Below, piece by piece: positions 62,468 to 64,000 of a DNA stretch of 64,000 nucleotides. A model generated the notes under the pieces. The model saw only the letters and a program-made list of their open reading frames with translations, was not told the origin of the DNA and did no database searches. The DNA comes from Amia ocellicauda. Its lineage: Eukaryota > Chordata > Actinopteri > Amiiformes > Amiidae. The position numbers were made by a program, and so were the translations under genes. The stretch lies in NCBI RefSeq assembly GCF_036373705.1, contig NC_089869.1:11853676-11917675 (forward strand), read 5' to 3'. The number at the start of each line of letters is the position of its first letter. Positions within the stretch are counted from its first letter, which is position 1.

Positions 62468-64000
62468 GGATGTTCGAGAATGGTAACTGTGTGCACCTAA
62501 GTATCCTTAAATGACATCAACAGATCTCCTTGCCAAGATGTCTTTTAAAAATGTAATCAACAATCCCACATGGAAGAGAACCTTTTGAAAATAAAAGTTA
62601 TGCATTTAGATAAATATAAAATTAAACACAGGCGTCAGATGAAAAGAATATTTGCGTATATTGTTTGCATTGTAGTAACCCTGATAATTTAAGCTTGCCC
62701 AATAATATTGATATCCCATTTGAAATAAAGTATGAGACTTTGTGAGGATGAATTAAGGGGATATGTTTTATTGTTTGCAGACAGTAGTACCCAATTGTGT
62801 TCAAATTCGAACAGTGGATGTAGGAGCAAAAACATAAGCAACTTTGCTATGTCTGGCCTGAAAATCTACAAAAACTGCTGATTTGAGAAAAGGTGACACA
62901 GTAGCCCAATACATGCCCTTCTTGCAAAATGCCCTGCACTTCACTCCTGCCTCACCTCATCCGGTCCTTGCTGGCAGAAATCGTGTCGTTGTCTTTCTTC
63001 CAGTAGATGGCGGGTGGAGGCATCCCCAGCACCCTGCACTCCAGCCTCACGGGGCAGCCCTCTGCGATCCCTGTGTTCTGCAGCTTCTCCACAAACACTG
63101 GGGCTTTTTTGACCTCCTTTGCTGTTGGGACAATGCAAATGTGGATTCCCACAAAAGGTCATGCGATACACTCCAATAAAATACAGGTGCATTTAATTCT
63201 GTAGTTTAAAAATATGAGTATTTTAGTTATTAATAAATGCAGTCACTCTATTCTGAAGGAGACGACTTAAGTTCAGTCCATTTAAACTAAAATGAAGTAT
63301 ATGGCTACCACATTTCTTCCTTTAGGGTATGAGGCTTTATTATCCTACACCTGAAACTAATCTCTGCGTGAAGTGCAAATGGTAAAGGCAGAGCAGGAGA
63401 GTTATTTTCTTGTTGTGTCAGGTCTACTCCTGTCTAAGGTCTTGCGTGTGGGACTCACACACCTCTCACACAGACCCTGTCAATGTCAGTTCATATCAAA
63501 GAGCTGGATATCTTACCCACAACACTCAATTCCAGGGAAAAGGAATTCTGTCCAGCTTTGTTAGTTGCAATACACGTGTACGTCCCGGCATCGCTCTGCA
63601 TCAGTGGGTCAATGAGGAGGGAATGGACTCCATTTTCCCTCACTAGCATTTTGTGGTTTAAGTCTGGAAGGACAGGTTTTCCATTGATTAACCACATCAA
63701 GTCTGGGTTCGGTAACCCGCTTACCTAGAGCGCAAGAAAGCGAAACGCAACGTTAGCCATTTTACAGAACTGACGGAGCAATGTTCAGTGCCACATAAGA
63801 ATCTAATTTCATGGACAGTGATTTGGTTAAAAGGTCACAGGAATGTGTACATTAGAGAGGAGGTACCTTGCAGTCTAGTCTACAGAGTCTCCCTTCATGA
63901 GCCACTAAATCCCCTGGCGCCTGCAGGAAGTGAGGCCGAAAGAATTTCTCCTCGACGGGCTCTCCCTTCTCGCCTTCCAGCGAACGGGAGCGCACCCTGT
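59803..64000 (-). CDS. mypn: myopalladin, 3' part (C-terminal Ig domains)
   Basis: Sarcomeric Z-line and nuclear protein linking alpha-actinin, nebulin and CARP in striated muscle. Exons, minus strand: 63867-64000 (open to the right), 63517-63724, 62956-63121, 61759-61892, 59803-59981. Frames join; stop TGA at 59803-59805. Two I-set Ig domains are seen. The first runs from FFRPHFLQAPGDLVAHEG with Cys in RLCRLDCKV, Trp in LMWLINGKPV and DAGTYTCIATN. The second runs from KKAPVFVEKLQNTG with RLECRVLGMPPPAIYW and DAGWYTVSAKNEAGIVS. The tail WHQQIPQPM...GSRYAAL...GLDIMSAF...ESEEL fits MYPN rather than palladin (PALLD), which lacks the IPxPM stretch as I remember it. The N-terminal part and promoter lie beyond the window. 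The last intron is 1.8 kb. Confidence 0.93.
62385..62466. repeat. (AAT)n microsatellite on an L2-type tail
   Basis: GGTGTCTGCTAATAAATA, the last bases of a fish L2 LINE, is followed by about 23 AAT units. It lies in a mypn intron. Confidence 0.85.

Noticed and set aside
59803-64000. Assignment to palladin (palld)
   Set aside because: The tail with IPQPM and GLDIMSAF plus the atoh7 neighbour fit MYPN better.

Overview
The window is vertebrate genomic DNA, almost certainly from a ray-finned fish. The genes have many short exons with GT/AG introns. The spaces between them are AT-rich and loaded with fish-type mobile elements: Tc1/mariner of several families, hAT and foldback elements, a tRNA-type SINE, L2 LINE tails and an LTR-like sequence. 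I could not fix the species; fish-wide features fit, and nothing bacterial or viral is needed to explain the sequence.

Layout. About 0.9-10.6 kb, minus strand: an ABCG2-type half transporter, 11 coding exons plus a non-coding first exon; its last exons lie beyond the left edge. About 10.5-17 kb: three diverged, same-direction copies of the abcg2 first-exon/promoter segment, interrupted by a 1.7 kb foldback element that carries a 49-bp x 8 and a 35-bp x 4 tandem array, by a hAT MITE and by a SINE. 20.0-35.0 kb, minus strand: a complete pkd2l1 (polycystin-2-like 1 channel, 15 coding exons, 855 residues), with two Tc1 copies and one DD36E copy in its introns. 35-39.3 kb: an L2 3' end split by a second DD36E element, an LTR-like sequence and a truncated Tc1. 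41.3-55.5 kb: two atoh7-like bHLH genes arranged head to head, with about 12 kb of shared upstream DNA. 59.8-64 kb, minus strand: the 3' five exons of mypn (myopalladin), running off the right edge.

How the genes relate. They do not form an operon-like unit: one is a multidrug/xenobiotic pump, one a cation channel, two are retinal-type proneural factors and one a sarcomeric Ig protein. The order abcg2-pkd2l1-atoh7-mypn parallels human 4q, where ABCG2 adjoins PKD2 and ATOH1 and PALLD lie on the same arm. PKD2L1, ATOH7 and MYPN are on human 10q. The block therefore looks like the sister copy of the 4q block from the early vertebrate genome duplications, keeping an abcg2 neighbour that I do not know beside human PKD2L1.

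Most interesting points: the divergent atoh7 pair, whose 262-bp bHLH block differs at only 3 positions while all flanking sequence has diverged (a gene-conversion pattern); the duplicated E-box/TATA promoters, one with a damaged E-box and a likely extra leader intron; the triplicated abcg2 promoter; the foldback element with internal arrays; and a Tc1 inserted 13 bp from a pkd2l1 splice donor.
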